This document shows, in pieces, positions 24,253 to 33,670 of a stretch of DNA of 64,000 bases. The position numbers and the translations under genes were made by a program. Under the pieces are notes generated by a model. That model was not told the origin of the DNA. It saw only the letters and a list, made by a program, of their open reading frames with translations, and searched no databases. The DNA comes from Erysipelotrichia bacterium (lineage in GTDB: Bacteria > Bacillota_I > Bacilli_A > Erysipelotrichales > Erysipelotrichaceae): contig JAAYOQ010000030.1 in NCBI GenBank assembly GCA_012520255.1, positions 1 through 64,000 of the forward strand, given 5' to 3'. Numbering within the stretch: position 1 is the stretch's first letter; each line of letters opens with the position of its first letter.

Positions 24253-26346
24253 ATGAAGAAAACAATAGTCATATTTTTAATAGCGATGGTGATGTTATGT
24301 AATGCATCACTTTTTTTATGGGCTGAAAATCAAAAAATGGAAGGGAATTATCTTACCTTAACAAAAAAGATAAAAGAATATGAAGATTTGATAAATTTGA
24401 ATTCTAATGAATACAGTTTACAAGGATCAGAGTATGAAGTCAGAAATAGTAACAACGAAGTTATTGCCATTTTTGAAATAGATGAAAATGGTATCGGCTA
24501 TAACCAGAAAACAGGAAAGCCATATGTTGACCGTTTAGAAGATGGTATCTATAGAATAAAGGAAATAAAAGCATCTAAAGGTTTTGTTTTAGATCAGGAA
24601 GTTTATGAAGTGGCTTTATATGCCAATACTCATCTACCAGAAGAGATAACAGTTAATACAGTTGCTGATCTATATGGAAGAAATAGTAAAGGGCAGTATT
24701 TTCACAACAATAAATACAAATTGTGGACCACTGATTATGGAACAGGAGTATTTGAATGTGGTGTCTGTCATATTGCTCCACCTGTTGCCATAAGAAATTA
24801 TGGACAGCATATAATTTCCACTTCCACCAGTAAAGTTCTAACTAAAGATTCTGAAGCAAATCGTTTAATTTATAAGGTTTTATATTATGGCAGAAGAGGA
24901 CCAGATATGTGGCCAGGATTTACCAGTGGAAAATATCATATTCCTTTTTCTTCCCGAGATGGAACAAGTTACTACAAAACAAATAATGTTGAAGCACTTT
25001 CTGCTTATATTACCCATGTGGTTTTAGGAAGAGTATATGGTCAAAACAATAAATGGCAACTCAGCTGGGAGCAACACGGAGTAAGTGATTACTATAACTG
25101 GGTGATTAAACAGCCTGATGCTCCAAAAGATTTTGTCGTTTATATCTGGGAAAATTATCAGACAAACGGAACTCAAGATATGTTTTTTGGTTTTTTATTA
25201 CAGCCGGAAGATTACGATTATGTAAATTTGAATGTTGAAGGAAAAGTTGAATTTGATCCTATAAGGGTAGTGTTAACAAAAAAAGATAAAAATGATCTTA
25301 AAATAAAAGGAGCACAATTTACTGTTGAATATTATAATCAGCTGTTGCAGACGGTTGAAGAAGCCAGTACTTTAAATCCAATTAGAAAATGGGTTTTTGA
25401 AACTGATGAAAAAGGAATTTTCAGGTTCAGTCAAGATTATTTAATAAGTGGAGATGAATTGTTTGTTGTTGATGGTATTTCAGTACTTGTAGCTGGAACT
25501 TACATTGTTTCAGAAACCAAAGTTCCTTCAGGTTATGTTAAAGCTGATGATTTTATGATCAGGGTATCTTCTGATGTCACAAAGCCAATTGAATTTACCG
25601 ATAAAAACGGTAAAGGAAGAGTCGAAACCACCTTGGAAGAAGGATATAACTTATTAGAATTAATGGAAGGATATCTGACCCTAGAGAAAGAAAGTGCAGT
25701 AGAAAGCAGTTATTCATTAGCTGGTGCATATTATCAGGTTTTTATTGATAGAGCATGCAATAAACCAGCTTATAGAAATAACAGTAATGAAGAAGCTGTT
25801 TTAATTACTGATGAAAATGGTAAAACCTCCACTATAGCTTTAGCTCCTGGCCAATATTACATTAAAGAAATTCAGGCTCCTGATAATTTTTATCTGGATT
25901 TAAATATTTATGAAGTAGAAATTAAAGAGCAGGAAACAGTAGTGATTAAAAGTATTGAACAACCTAGGACTATCAGTTTAAAGGTAACCAAAGTAGATAG
26001 TATTTCCAACCCCCTGACAGGAGCGGTTTTTGGTCTGTATAATCAAAATGATGAATTATTAGCTCAAAAAACAACCAATGAAAAAGGAGAAATAGTATTT
26101 GAAAATTGTCTATTTTTATTTGAAGAATACTATCTGAAGGAAATTCAGGCACCTGAAGGATATATTTTAGATCATCAGAAACATCAGATAGATACCTCAA
26201 AATTTTTGAAAGTAATTGAAAAAGAAATAGTCAACCACCTGGTACCGGAAACGGGAGATTTTATTATTTACCCACTTTTTATAGCAATGATTACTTCATT
26301 TATCAGTATTATATGCTTAAGCAAAAAGATTAAAAAATATCTTTAA
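24253..26346 (+). CDS. Sortase-anchored surface protein with SpaA/Cna_B-like domains
   Basis: 697 residues. Signal peptide (1-25), an initial SpaA-like segment (about 55-125) ending YRIKEIKASKGFVLD, and a 170-residue region (about 150-320) that resembles the thioester (TQxA) adhesin domain. Three further prealbumin-like domains follow (about 355-450, 475-570, 575-655), each ending in a KEIQAP or ETKVPSG motif. The wall-sorting signal is VPETG (664-668), then a hydrophobic helix and KKIKKYL. These domains commonly form internal isopeptide bonds in pilins and adhesins. In the thioester-like region the expected TQ reads TH. No sortase gene is in the window. Confidence 0.85.
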   Translation: MKKTIVIFLIAMVMLCNASLFLWAENQKMEGNYLTLTKKIKEYEDLINLNSNEYSLQGSEYEVRNSNNEVIAIFEIDENGIGYNQKTGKPYVDRLEDGIYRIKEIKASKGFVLDQEVYEVALYANTHLPEEITVNTVADLYGRNSKGQYFHNNKYKLWTTDYGTGVFECGVCHIAPPVAIRNYGQHIISTSTSKVLTKDSEANRLIYKVLYYGRRGPDMWPGFTSGKYHIPFSSRDGTSYYKTNNVEALSAYITHVVLGRVYGQNNKWQLSWEQHGVSDYYNWVIKQPDAPKDFVVYIWENYQTNGTQDMFFGFLLQPEDYDYVNLNVEGKVEFDPIRVVLTKKDKNDLKIKGAQFTVEYYNQLLQTVEEASTLNPIRKWVFETDEKGIFRFSQDYLISGDELFVVDGISVLVAGTYIVSETKVPSGYVKADDFMIRVSSDVTKPIEFTDKNGKGRVETTLEEGYNLLELMEGYLTLEKESAVESSYSLAGAYYQVFIDRACNKPAYRNNSNEEAVLITDENGKTSTIALAPGQYYIKEIQAPDNFYLDLNIYEVEIKEQETVVIKSIEQPRTISLKVTKVDSISNPLTGAVFGLYNQNDELLAQKTTNEKGEIVFENCLFLFEEYYLKEIQAPEGYILDHQKHQIDTSKFLKVIEKEIVNHLVPETGDFIIYPLFIAMITSFISIICLSKKIKKYL

Positions 26347-26352
26347 TTGATC

Positions 26353-26383
26353 GGAGCAGAGAAATTTCTCTGCTCTTTTTTTG
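26353..26383 (+). terminator. Terminator after the surface-protein gene
   Basis: Perfect inverted repeat GAGCAGAGAAA / TTTCTCTGCTC directly followed by seven T. Very strong. Confidence 0.92.
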
Positions 26384-26414
26384 TGTGGTGAAAAAGGAAA
26401 TATTTAATCAAGTA

Positions 26415-26423
26415 TGGTAAAAT
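26415..26423 (+). promoter_or_regulatory. Extended -10 promoter of priA, near-leaderless
   Basis: TGGTAAAAT ends seven bases before the priA ATG, so the predicted transcript starts at or next to the first codon. The AAAAGGG before the ATG would then not be transcribed or only partly. No -35 is evident. Confidence 0.55.
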
Positions 26424-26430
26424 AAAAGGG

Positions 26431-28587
26431 ATGAAGAAAGTATCAATTGTTAATGTTTATATTGAACATCCTATTATGCAACTGAACAATACCTTTTCAT
26501 ATTTTCATCAAAGTAAAAAGAGAATTGAAAGAGGAATAAGAGTTAGAGTTGATTTTAATGGACAAAAAATAGTCGGATTTGTTGATTCGGCTTTTGAAGT
26601 TGATGATTTAGAAACTTATCAAACTAAACTAGGTTATAATATAAAGCCAATTGAAGAAATAATTGATGAAGAGCCGATTATTAATGATGAACTTTATAAC
26701 TTGGGATTGTGGATGAGCAGACAGACAATTTCTCCAGTTATTTCCTGTTTTCAAGCTATGCTTCCTTCAACTTTAAAACCTGTAAGCAGTGCTAAAAAGG
26801 CAGTAATGGAAAATTGGGTTGTTATTAAAAATGATGAGGTTAAAGAAATCTATGGGTTTGAAGAAACAGAATTACTGCTTAAGGACTTCAAAAAGAAGGT
26901 CAACGATTATCGTTATCGAAAGCTAAAAGATAGTGGCTGTATTGAAATAGTTAAAAGAGAAAAAAAAGCAGAAATTGAGCAATTCAAAGTTTATGAAGCT
27001 CCTTATAATTTGACCGAAGAACAAGAAAAAGCTATCGATATTATTAATAACAGTACAAATAATACTATTCTTTTACACGGCTTAACTGGCAGTGGTAAAA
27101 CAGAAATATATCTACAACTGGCAAAACAGGCTTGTTTTAAAAAAAAGCAGGTTTTAATTTTGGTTCCTGAGATTTCTCTTACTTCGCAGATGGTAAATAG
27201 ATTCAAGTCTCGTTTTAACGGTGTTGCGATTTATCATTCAGGATTATCAGCTCAAGAAAAGTATCAGCAATATACCTTGGTAAAAGAAGGGAAAGTTAAA
27301 ATTGTAGTTGGAACAAGAAGTGCCATTTTTATGCCCTTTAAAGATATCGGATTAATTGTTCTTGATGAAGAACATGATGGTTCATATAAGCAGGATTCAA
27401 CGCCAAAATACAATACTAGAGATATCGCTATTAAAAGAAGTGAAACTCATAATTGTAAGCTTATTTTAGGAAGTGCCACTCCAACATTAGAAAGTTATGC
27501 TAGAGCGATAAAGGATGTATATCAACTGGTTACTTTAGATAAAAGAATTAATCAGGATTTGCCGAGGTCTTATTTAATTGATATGAGCAAAGAAGTAAGA
27601 AAGGGAAATTATATTATTTCCGGTCCACTATTAAAGGCGATTGCTGAAAGATTGGATAAAAAACAGCAGGTAATTTTGTTGCTGAATAGAAGAGGCTATA
27701 CTCCAATTGTTAAGTGTTCTAATTGTGCTTATGTTGTTATGTGTCCTCATTGTGATGTAGCATTAAGCTATCATAAAGATGATGATCGACTTGTCTGTCA
27801 TGTTTGTGGTCATAGTCAAAGCAATGATGTTACCTGTCCAAAATGTAAAAGTAAAATGTGGAGAAACTATGGAGTAGGAACTCAAAGATTGACTGAAGAA
27901 ATTCAAAAAAAATTTCCAGAAGCCAGATTAGTACGCATGGATGCTGATTCAACTAGAAAAAAAGATGCCCACAGTAAGATTTTAAGTAGCTTTGAAAAAC
28001 AGAAGTATGATATTCTTATCGGCACTCAAATGATATCTAAAGGTTTAGATTTTCCAAATGTAACTTTGGTAGGTATTTTCAATGCTGATGGTCCGTTACA
28101 TAGAACTGATTACCGTAGTGTGGAAACAACCTTTGATTTGATAGTTCAAGCGAGCGGAAGAAGTGGTCGAAGCAGTAATCCTGGTGAGGTGTATGTTCAA
28201 TCCTATGATATCAACCATTACGGTATCAGATTAGCAGTTAGACAGGATTATATAACTTTTTTTAACAATGAGATGAGTTATCGCCACGCTGCTAAATATC
28301 CGCCATATACTTTTATGGCTGCTATTTTATTTGCGGGTAAGGATGATGAAACTGTTAAAGATAAAGCTTTTGATGGCAGTGATTATTTTAGAAAAGATCA
28401 AACCGTCAGAGTTTTGGGTCCTTCAAGACTTCTAAAAATTAAAGGTGAATATCGCTATCGGATAATTATCAAGTCTAAAGACAAACAGCAGTTGATTGAA
28501 AAACTTTGGTCCTGGTATGAAATCCAATCAATTAATAAACGTCAGGTATCGGTACAGATTGACGTTGACCCATATATTTTAGATTAA
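26431..28587 (+). CDS. priA: Primosomal protein N' (replication restart helicase)
   Basis: 718 residues. PriA binds stalled forks and reloads the replicative helicase. N-terminal 3'-DNA-binding domain, then Walker A GLTGSGKT (217-224), the DEEH box in LIVLDEEHDGSYKQ, and motif GSATPTLES. The zinc-binding module carries four CxxC pairs (CSNC, CPHC, CHVC, CPKC), with helicase motif VI QASGRSGR near residue 570. Full length. Follows the terminator of the surface genes and precedes rsmB by 13 bases. Confidence 0.95.
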   Translation: MKKVSIVNVYIEHPIMQLNNTFSYFHQSKKRIERGIRVRVDFNGQKIVGFVDSAFEVDDLETYQTKLGYNIKPIEEIIDEEPIINDELYNLGLWMSRQTISPVISCFQAMLPSTLKPVSSAKKAVMENWVVIKNDEVKEIYGFEETELLLKDFKKKVNDYRYRKLKDSGCIEIVKREKKAEIEQFKVYEAPYNLTEEQEKAIDIINNSTNNTILLHGLTGSGKTEIYLQLAKQACFKKKQVLILVPEISLTSQMVNRFKSRFNGVAIYHSGLSAQEKYQQYTLVKEGKVKIVVGTRSAIFMPFKDIGLIVLDEEHDGSYKQDSTPKYNTRDIAIKRSETHNCKLILGSATPTLESYARAIKDVYQLVTLDKRINQDLPRSYLIDMSKEVRKGNYIISGPLLKAIAERLDKKQQVILLLNRRGYTPIVKCSNCAYVVMCPHCDVALSYHKDDDRLVCHVCGHSQSNDVTCPKCKSKMWRNYGVGTQRLTEEIQKKFPEARLVRMDADSTRKKDAHSKILSSFEKQKYDILIGTQMISKGLDFPNVTLVGIFNADGPLHRTDYRSVETTFDLIVQASGRSGRSSNPGEVYVQSYDINHYGIRLAVRQDYITFFNNEMSYRHAAKYPPYTFMAAILFAGKDDETVKDKAFDGSDYFRKDQTVRVLGPSRLLKIKGEYRYRIIIKSKDKQQLIEKLWSWYEIQSINKRQVSVQIDVDPYILD

Positions 28588-28600
28588 GGAGCATGAAAAG

Positions 28601-29812
28601 ATGAGTGAAAGAGAAGTAGCTTTTAACTGTTTATGTAAAATAACTATTGATAAAAAGTTCTCTAATATTGTACTTAAAAACTGTCAGGATAATTCGCCGC
28701 TTGTTACTCAGCTTGTTTATGGTACCCTAAGAAATTATCGTCTGGTGAGAACTGTCTGGAGCAAATATGTTTCAAAGTTTCCTCCAGCTAAAATTTGTCA
28801 ACTGTTAGATATGGCAACCTATGAACTCCTTTTATTAGATAAACCGGAATATGCCACTGTAAATGAGATAGTAAATATTGCTAAGAAAATTAAGGGTGGC
28901 AATTATGCCAGTTTTGTTAATGCTGTATTAAGAAAGATTTCAAAAGATGATATTAACAATCATTCTTTAGCAGTTAGAACCTCTCATCCTGATTGGCTGG
29001 TAGATTTATGGACTGTCCATTATGGAAAAGATATTTGTGAGAAAATCTGTTTTGACAATTTAAAAGATGGCAAGGTAGCACTAAGGGTTAATAATCTACT
29101 AACTGATGAAAAACAATTATTAAAAGATAAGAGATTTTATCGTGGTTTTGTTGAGGGTTGTCTATATTTCCAAGGCAATATTATTGATACTGATTATTTT
29201 AAAAACAATCAGGTAATCATTCAATCTGAATCAAGTCAATTAGCGGTTAAAGAAATTGGAGTTCAGGAAGATCAGATAATTTTAGATTTATGTGCAGCAC
29301 CTGGATCTAAAACAGTTCAACTGGCAATTGATTTAAATAAAACAGGTTTAGTGGTGAGCAATGATATTTACGATTTTAGAGTTGATTTAATAAAACAGAA
29401 TGTTAAAAGATATGAATTAACCAATGTAGTTACTTCTTGTTGTGATGGAACAAAAATCAATGAAAAATATCAGGAAAACAGTTTTGATGTTGTTTTATTA
29501 GATGCCCCCTGCAGTGGATTGGGAACCTTAAAACATAAGCCAGAAATAAAAATTACTATTGCTCCTGAAGATTTGGATAATCTTGTAGATTTACAAAGAG
29601 AATTACTAAAAACAGCTGCCTTGATGATTAAAGATAACGGTGTTTTATTGTATTCTACCTGTACTTTAAATAAAAAAGAAAATGAAAAACAAATTGAATG
29701 GTTTTTAAAAGAGAACACTAATTATTTTTTAGAAAGTGAAAAGACTATTTTCCCATTTGATTATGATTCAGATGGATTCTATATTGCAAAGTTAATAAAA
29801 AAAGCCAATTAA
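28601..29812 (+). CDS. rsmB: 16S rRNA (cytosine-967 C5) methyltransferase
   Basis: 403 residues. N-terminal NusB-like RNA-binding domain (about 1-130) then a Rossmann methyltransferase. SAM motif DLCAAPGSKT, catalytic DAPCSGLGTL (PC motif) and STCTLNKKENE with the nucleophile Cys. Modifies helix 31 of 16S rRNA. Operon with priA, AAGGAG upstream. Its stop overlaps the stop of the convergent esterase by four bases. Confidence 0.93.
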   Translation: MSEREVAFNCLCKITIDKKFSNIVLKNCQDNSPLVTQLVYGTLRNYRLVRTVWSKYVSKFPPAKICQLLDMATYELLLLDKPEYATVNEIVNIAKKIKGGNYASFVNAVLRKISKDDINNHSLAVRTSHPDWLVDLWTVHYGKDICEKICFDNLKDGKVALRVNNLLTDEKQLLKDKRFYRGFVEGCLYFQGNIIDTDYFKNNQVIIQSESSQLAVKEIGVQEDQIILDLCAAPGSKTVQLAIDLNKTGLVVSNDIYDFRVDLIKQNVKRYELTNVVTSCCDGTKINEKYQENSFDVVLLDAPCSGLGTLKHKPEIKITIAPEDLDNLVDLQRELLKTAALMIKDNGVLLYSTCTLNKKENEKQIEWFLKENTNYFLESEKTIFPFDYDSDGFYIAKLIKKAN

Positions 29813-30699
29813 TTATCATTGGCCGTTATTTTTGATTTGAAGAAATTGATTTGATCTTCATTGGCTTTTTGTCCAATAGCAGTTTTTATATCGACGTGGA
29901 AAACATGACCAACCATTTCTTTTTTATCTTGTCCGTAAACTGTAAAAATATATTCGGTATTATTTTCCCTTAGTTTATCCAGTAGTGGTTGCTGATAATT
30001 TTTAAAGAAGTCATCTTTACTGGTAAAAACAAAAGCAGGAGGGAATTTTTTATTTTGATATCGTAACGGATAAAGTTGTTTGCCCAATTGTTTAGCATTT
30101 TTTCCAAAGTAAGGGGACAGAAATACTCTGAGGATGGGATTTTTATTAACCAAATCAATATTATAAATACCACAATTTAATCCTAACGCTTTGAATTTGA
30201 GGTTACTACAGCCAATATTCATAATATCGCGATATTCTTTGCTGGTATGAATTACCATTAGCTGATGAGCCATTTGAGCTCCAACGCTGTCGCCGATTAA
30301 AAATAAATTATCTAAATCAATATAATGTTGCTGATAATTTTTTTCTATAAATTTAAATAAATCAAGGCAATCAGTTAACTGGGTTGGATAAATGAATTCT
30401 GGTGCCAAGTGATAATTAAAATTTATGACAGTAAATCCTTTAGCAGCTAAATCCATGCAGAAAAACTGGTAATCATCTTTACTGCCATATACCCAACCTC
30501 CTCCATGGATAGAAATTATTGTTGGAAGAGGACTTTTAGTACCTTTAGGATAATAGATATCTAAAAGTTGACCTTCGTTATATTTGATGTTGTCAATCCG
30601 GGTGATATTTTCAGGAGTTGATAAACCGCTGATTCTTATAGCATCTCCTTTAGTACAAATGTTAATATATAACTTAATAAAGAAATCTGAAATTGCCAT
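29809..30699 (-). CDS. Alpha/beta hydrolase, HSL/esterase type
   Basis: 296 residues. Hormone-sensitive-lipase-like esterase that would hydrolyse short acyl or acetyl esters. Oxyanion motif HGGGW near residue 67 and the nucleophile elbow GDSVGAQ (GDSAG in most relatives). A likely Asp lies in SKDDFF, and the His in GHVFHVD completes the triad. No signal peptide, so probably cytoplasmic. GGAGG before the ATG. Substrate unknown. Confidence 0.87.
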   Translation of the reverse strand: MAISDFFIKLYINICTKGDAIRISGLSTPENITRIDNIKYNEGQLLDIYYPKGTKSPLPTIISIHGGGWVYGSKDDYQFFCMDLAAKGFTVINFNYHLAPEFIYPTQLTDCLDLFKFIEKNYQQHYIDLDNLFLIGDSVGAQMAHQLMVIHTSKEYRDIMNIGCSNLKFKALGLNCGIYNIDLVNKNPILRVFLSPYFGKNAKQLGKQLYPLRYQNKKFPPAFVFTSKDDFFKNYQQPLLDKLRENNTEYIFTVYGQDKKEMVGHVFHVDIKTAIGQKANEDQINFFKSKITANDN

Positions 30700-30762
30700 T
30701 TTTCATACCTCCAAATATCTTTTTATACTACTTATATTCTAAAGCATTTCTTTCTTTTTTTG

Positions 30763-30791
30763 TTGAAAAGAGAATGGTTTAGTGCTATTAT
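30763..30791 (+). promoter_or_regulatory. Promoter of tRNA-Lys
   Basis: TTGAAA and TATTAT, 17 bases apart, 13 bases before the tRNA. Confidence 0.75.
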
Positions 30792-30803
30792 TATAAAGCA
30801 TTT

Positions 30804-30879
30804 GGTCCGATAGCTCAGGTGGCAGAGCAACTGACTCTTAATCAGTGGGTCTAGGGTTCGAATCCCTATCGGACCACCA
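30804..30879 (+). tRNA. tRNA-Lys (anticodon CTT)
   Basis: Acceptor GGTCCGA / TCGGACC, D-arm GCTC/GAGC, anticodon stem ACTGA/TCAGT with loop CTCTTAA, T-arm AGGGTTCGAATCCCT. CCA is encoded. A 13-base T-run follows at about 30896 without a clear stem, and may end transcription. Confidence 0.95.
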
Positions 30880-30939
30880 CTAAATATAAAAAGATGCTTT
30901 TTTTTTTTATTAATGTATAATATAAATGAGGTGCTTTTT

Positions 30940-32637
30940 ATGATGGAAAGAAATGAGGAAAATAGTTCTAACAACATTCAATTTTCTGTTGATGAATATG
31001 CTGAAAATAAATCAGAGGAACAAAAAATTGAAATGCAAAATTTAAATGAAGATCAAGAAAAAGAATTGCAAAAGAAGAAATCAAAGATAAAAAGAAACAA
31101 GAATATCAAGTGGATCATTTATGCTGTCTCGATGCTTGTTATGACAGGTGTTATATTTCATTCTATAAAGCTATATGGCTTAATCAGTTCTTATACCTTT
31201 TTGCCAGAGCATTATATTAAATATCTAGGTTATGGATTAATTGGCGTTAATTTATTTTTCTGTATTTTTGCTTTTTTACCTAATGTAAATAATTTAAATA
31301 AGATTTTACAATCAATATTGTGCGTCATTTTAGCATATGCTTTAGCTATGGCCAATGTCATCATTCCCGATTATGAAGGCCAAATGAAGAGAATGTTTAT
31401 CGAAGTTCCAACTGAAGGAGATCTGATGATAAATGTATATGTCTTAAAAGAAAGTGAAGTTACTGATATTTACGGATTACAGGGAAAACTTATCGGTATT
31501 CAATCACAATTTGATGTAGAATATCAAGATTACGCTTTAAAGGTTATCAACAGAGAGTTTGAAGGAGATCCAGTTGTAAGTAAATCGTATGATGATATTT
31601 ACTCAATTGTAGAAGCTTTGTATGCCGGAGAGGTAGATGCAATATTATTAAATGAGTCCTATGTTGAAATAATTTCTGAAAACAATGATTTTTTAACTTA
31701 TGAAGAAGATACCAGAGTAGTTTACAGCTGTGTACAGAAAATCAGCTTAGAGTATGATAGTGCCAATATTGAAAATATTACAACTGAACCATTTATCATT
31801 TTGATTGGTGGTTCTGATAGCAGAAACTATAATAACCTTTTTGCTACTAGAAGTGCTGGTAGAACTGATGTTAATATGCTGGCGATATTTAACCCGGTTA
31901 CAAAACAAGCGCTAATTATCACTATTCCTCGTGATGCTTACGTGCCTTTATGGGGTAATACTAATTGTATGGATAAATTAACCCATGCGACTGTTTACAG
32001 TATTAGTGCTTGGCAACAGACTATCAATACTTTATTTGATATTAAAATTAATTACTTTTTCAGGGTAAATTTCCTGTCAATTATTAAGATTATTGATGCT
32101 TTAGGAGGACTGGAAATTGATAATCCTTATGCTTTTGATACAGAATCGTGTCTAGATCCAGATACCTTAAAAACTGTTTATCATTACTTCCCGGAAGGCA
32201 AGATTACCTTAACAGGAGGTCAGACGTTAGGCTATACCAGAGAAAGAAAAGGTTATAAACCAGACGGAACTCAAATAGGTGATTTTGGTAGAAATCAGCA
32301 TCAGGCAATTGTGGTAGATGCTTTGATTAAAAAGGTTACTTCAGTTTCAACCATTACAAATATTCCTGAATTATTAAAAGCGGTTGAAGGAACATTCTTC
32401 ACTGATATTACAATTGATTCAATTTATGCTTTAGCTCAAATGCAATTAAATGATATGGCTACTTGGGATGTTGTTCAACACAACCTGACTGGAAGAGGAG
32501 CTTCCAGAACAAGTTATGCTATGGGTCAATCTAGTGGTAAAACTTATAGTGTTGTAATTTTGAATGACGGACCATTGAATAAAGCAAAAGCTATGATTCA
32601 ACAAATATTGAATAATGAAATAGTTCAAAAAGATTAA
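30940..32637 (+). CDS. LytR-CpsA-Psr (LCP) family protein
   Basis: About 565 residues. LCP enzymes move undecaprenyl-linked glycopolymers onto peptidoglycan. A charged cytoplasmic N-terminus (about 1-55) precedes three membrane helices (about 58-150) and a 130-residue domain (about 160-285) that reads like a solute-binding-protein lobe. The LCP domain (about 295-560) has LIGGSDSR, ARTDVN-like GRTDVNML, IPRDAYV, the Arg/Asp pair in YTRERK, and GDFGRNQHQ. Start at 30940 or 30943 chosen from GAGGTG six bases upstream; an ATG at 30913 lacks one. Single gene after tRNA-Lys. Confidence 0.9.
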   Translation: MMERNEENSSNNIQFSVDEYAENKSEEQKIEMQNLNEDQEKELQKKKSKIKRNKNIKWIIYAVSMLVMTGVIFHSIKLYGLISSYTFLPEHYIKYLGYGLIGVNLFFCIFAFLPNVNNLNKILQSILCVILAYALAMANVIIPDYEGQMKRMFIEVPTEGDLMINVYVLKESEVTDIYGLQGKLIGIQSQFDVEYQDYALKVINREFEGDPVVSKSYDDIYSIVEALYAGEVDAILLNESYVEIISENNDFLTYEEDTRVVYSCVQKISLEYDSANIENITTEPFIILIGGSDSRNYNNLFATRSAGRTDVNMLAIFNPVTKQALIITIPRDAYVPLWGNTNCMDKLTHATVYSISAWQQTINTLFDIKINYFFRVNFLSIIKIIDALGGLEIDNPYAFDTESCLDPDTLKTVYHYFPEGKITLTGGQTLGYTRERKGYKPDGTQIGDFGRNQHQAIVVDALIKKVTSVSTITNIPELLKAVEGTFFTDITIDSIYALAQMQLNDMATWDVVQHNLTGRGASRTSYAMGQSSGKTYSVVILNDGPLNKAKAMIQQILNNEIVQKD

Positions 32638-32641
32638 TAGC

Positions 32642-32669
32642 AACCCATCATAAAGTGATGGGTTTTTTA
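32642..32669 (+). terminator. Terminator after the LCP gene
   Basis: Stem AACCCATCA / TGATGGGTT with five-base loop and six T. Confidence 0.92.
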
Positions 32670-32702
32670 GGGCGTAACTATATTTTTGAAATGGTGTAAT
32701 TG

Positions 32703-32711
32703 TGTTATAAT
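32703..32711 (+). promoter_or_regulatory. Extended -10 promoter of yvcK-whiA
   Basis: TGTTATAAT, 17 bases before the ATG, giving a leader of only about ten bases that contains part of the AGAGGTG ribosome site. No good -35. Confidence 0.6.
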
Positions 32712-32728
32712 TTAAGAGGTGAATTGAG

Positions 32729-33670
32729 ATGAAAAAAGTATTATGTATTGGTGGAGGAACGGGTCAGTCAGCCCTTTTAAAGGGTTTAAAACAAGTAGAT
32801 GATATTGAACTTTCTACAGTTGTTGCAACTGCAGATGATGGTGGCTCAACAGGACAGCTAAGACACTTTTTTAATTTACCTGCTATGGGTGATGTTAGAA
32901 ACGTTATGGTTGCTCTTGCTGATAGTGAAGATTTAATGACTAAGATAATGAACTATCGTTTTGATTCTCATTCAGGACAATTATCAGGGCATAATTTGGG
33001 AAATATTATTATTTCAGCTTTAGCTATTGATGGAAATGATTTTTATCGAGCTGTTGTTGAATTATGCAAAATTCTAAAAGTTAAGGGTAGAATATATCCC
33101 AGTACAATTCAATCGGTTACTTTAAAAGCTCATATGATGGATGGAAGTATCGTCTCTGGAGAAACTCAAATTAGAGAGAGCCAAAAACAGGTTAGAGATG
33201 TTTTCTATGATGAACAGGTTAATACCTATCCTCAATTGTTAAAAGCTATTGAACAAGCAGATTATATAATTGTAGGTATTGGTTCACTTTTTACTTCAAT
33301 ACTTCCAAATATTATTATTGATGATATCAGAAAAGCTTTATGTAATTGTAAAGGTAAAATAATATATTATTGTAACATTATGACTGAAAAAGGTGAGACG
33401 GATAACTATTCAGTAGAACAACATGTCGAAGCTATTAACAGTCATATTGGCGAGGAGATTGTTGATGCTGTTGTTATCAGCAGTGATGTTTTTCCAGAAG
33501 CGGTTATTGAAAGCTATGCATTAGAAGAAGCTGAAATTGTGAAGTTAGAAAGAGAGTATCATAAATATAAAGTTTATCGTCACAGCTTATTAAATTTTGA
33601 TAAAAACCTGGTAAGACATGATCCAATAAAAGTGAGAGATAGTTTTTTAGAAATTATGAAGGATATTTAA
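32729..33670 (+). CDS. yvcK: YvcK/GlmR-type regulator of central carbon metabolism
   Basis: 313 residues, CofD-like fold. In Bacillus, YvcK (GlmR) binds UDP-GlcNAc and steers carbon to wall precursors; it is required on gluconeogenic carbon sources. GIGGGTG-type start CIGGGTGQSALLKGL, TADDGGSTGQLR and GDVRN are diagnostic. It is followed directly by whiA (stop TAA then ATG). The usual upstream rapZ is absent here. Confidence 0.92.
   Translation: MKKVLCIGGGTGQSALLKGLKQVDDIELSTVVATADDGGSTGQLRHFFNLPAMGDVRNVMVALADSEDLMTKIMNYRFDSHSGQLSGHNLGNIIISALAIDGNDFYRAVVELCKILKVKGRIYPSTIQSVTLKAHMMDGSIVSGETQIRESQKQVRDVFYDEQVNTYPQLLKAIEQADYIIVGIGSLFTSILPNIIIDDIRKALCNCKGKIIYYCNIMTEKGETDNYSVEQHVEAINSHIGEEIVDAVVISSDVFPEAVIESYALEEAEIVKLEREYHKYKVYRHSLLNFDKNLVRHDPIKVRDSFLEIMKDI

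Noticed and set aside
30732-30977. Minus-strand frame over tRNA-Lys
   Set aside because: It contains a translated tRNA (a known annotation artefact) and overlaps the LCP gene start.
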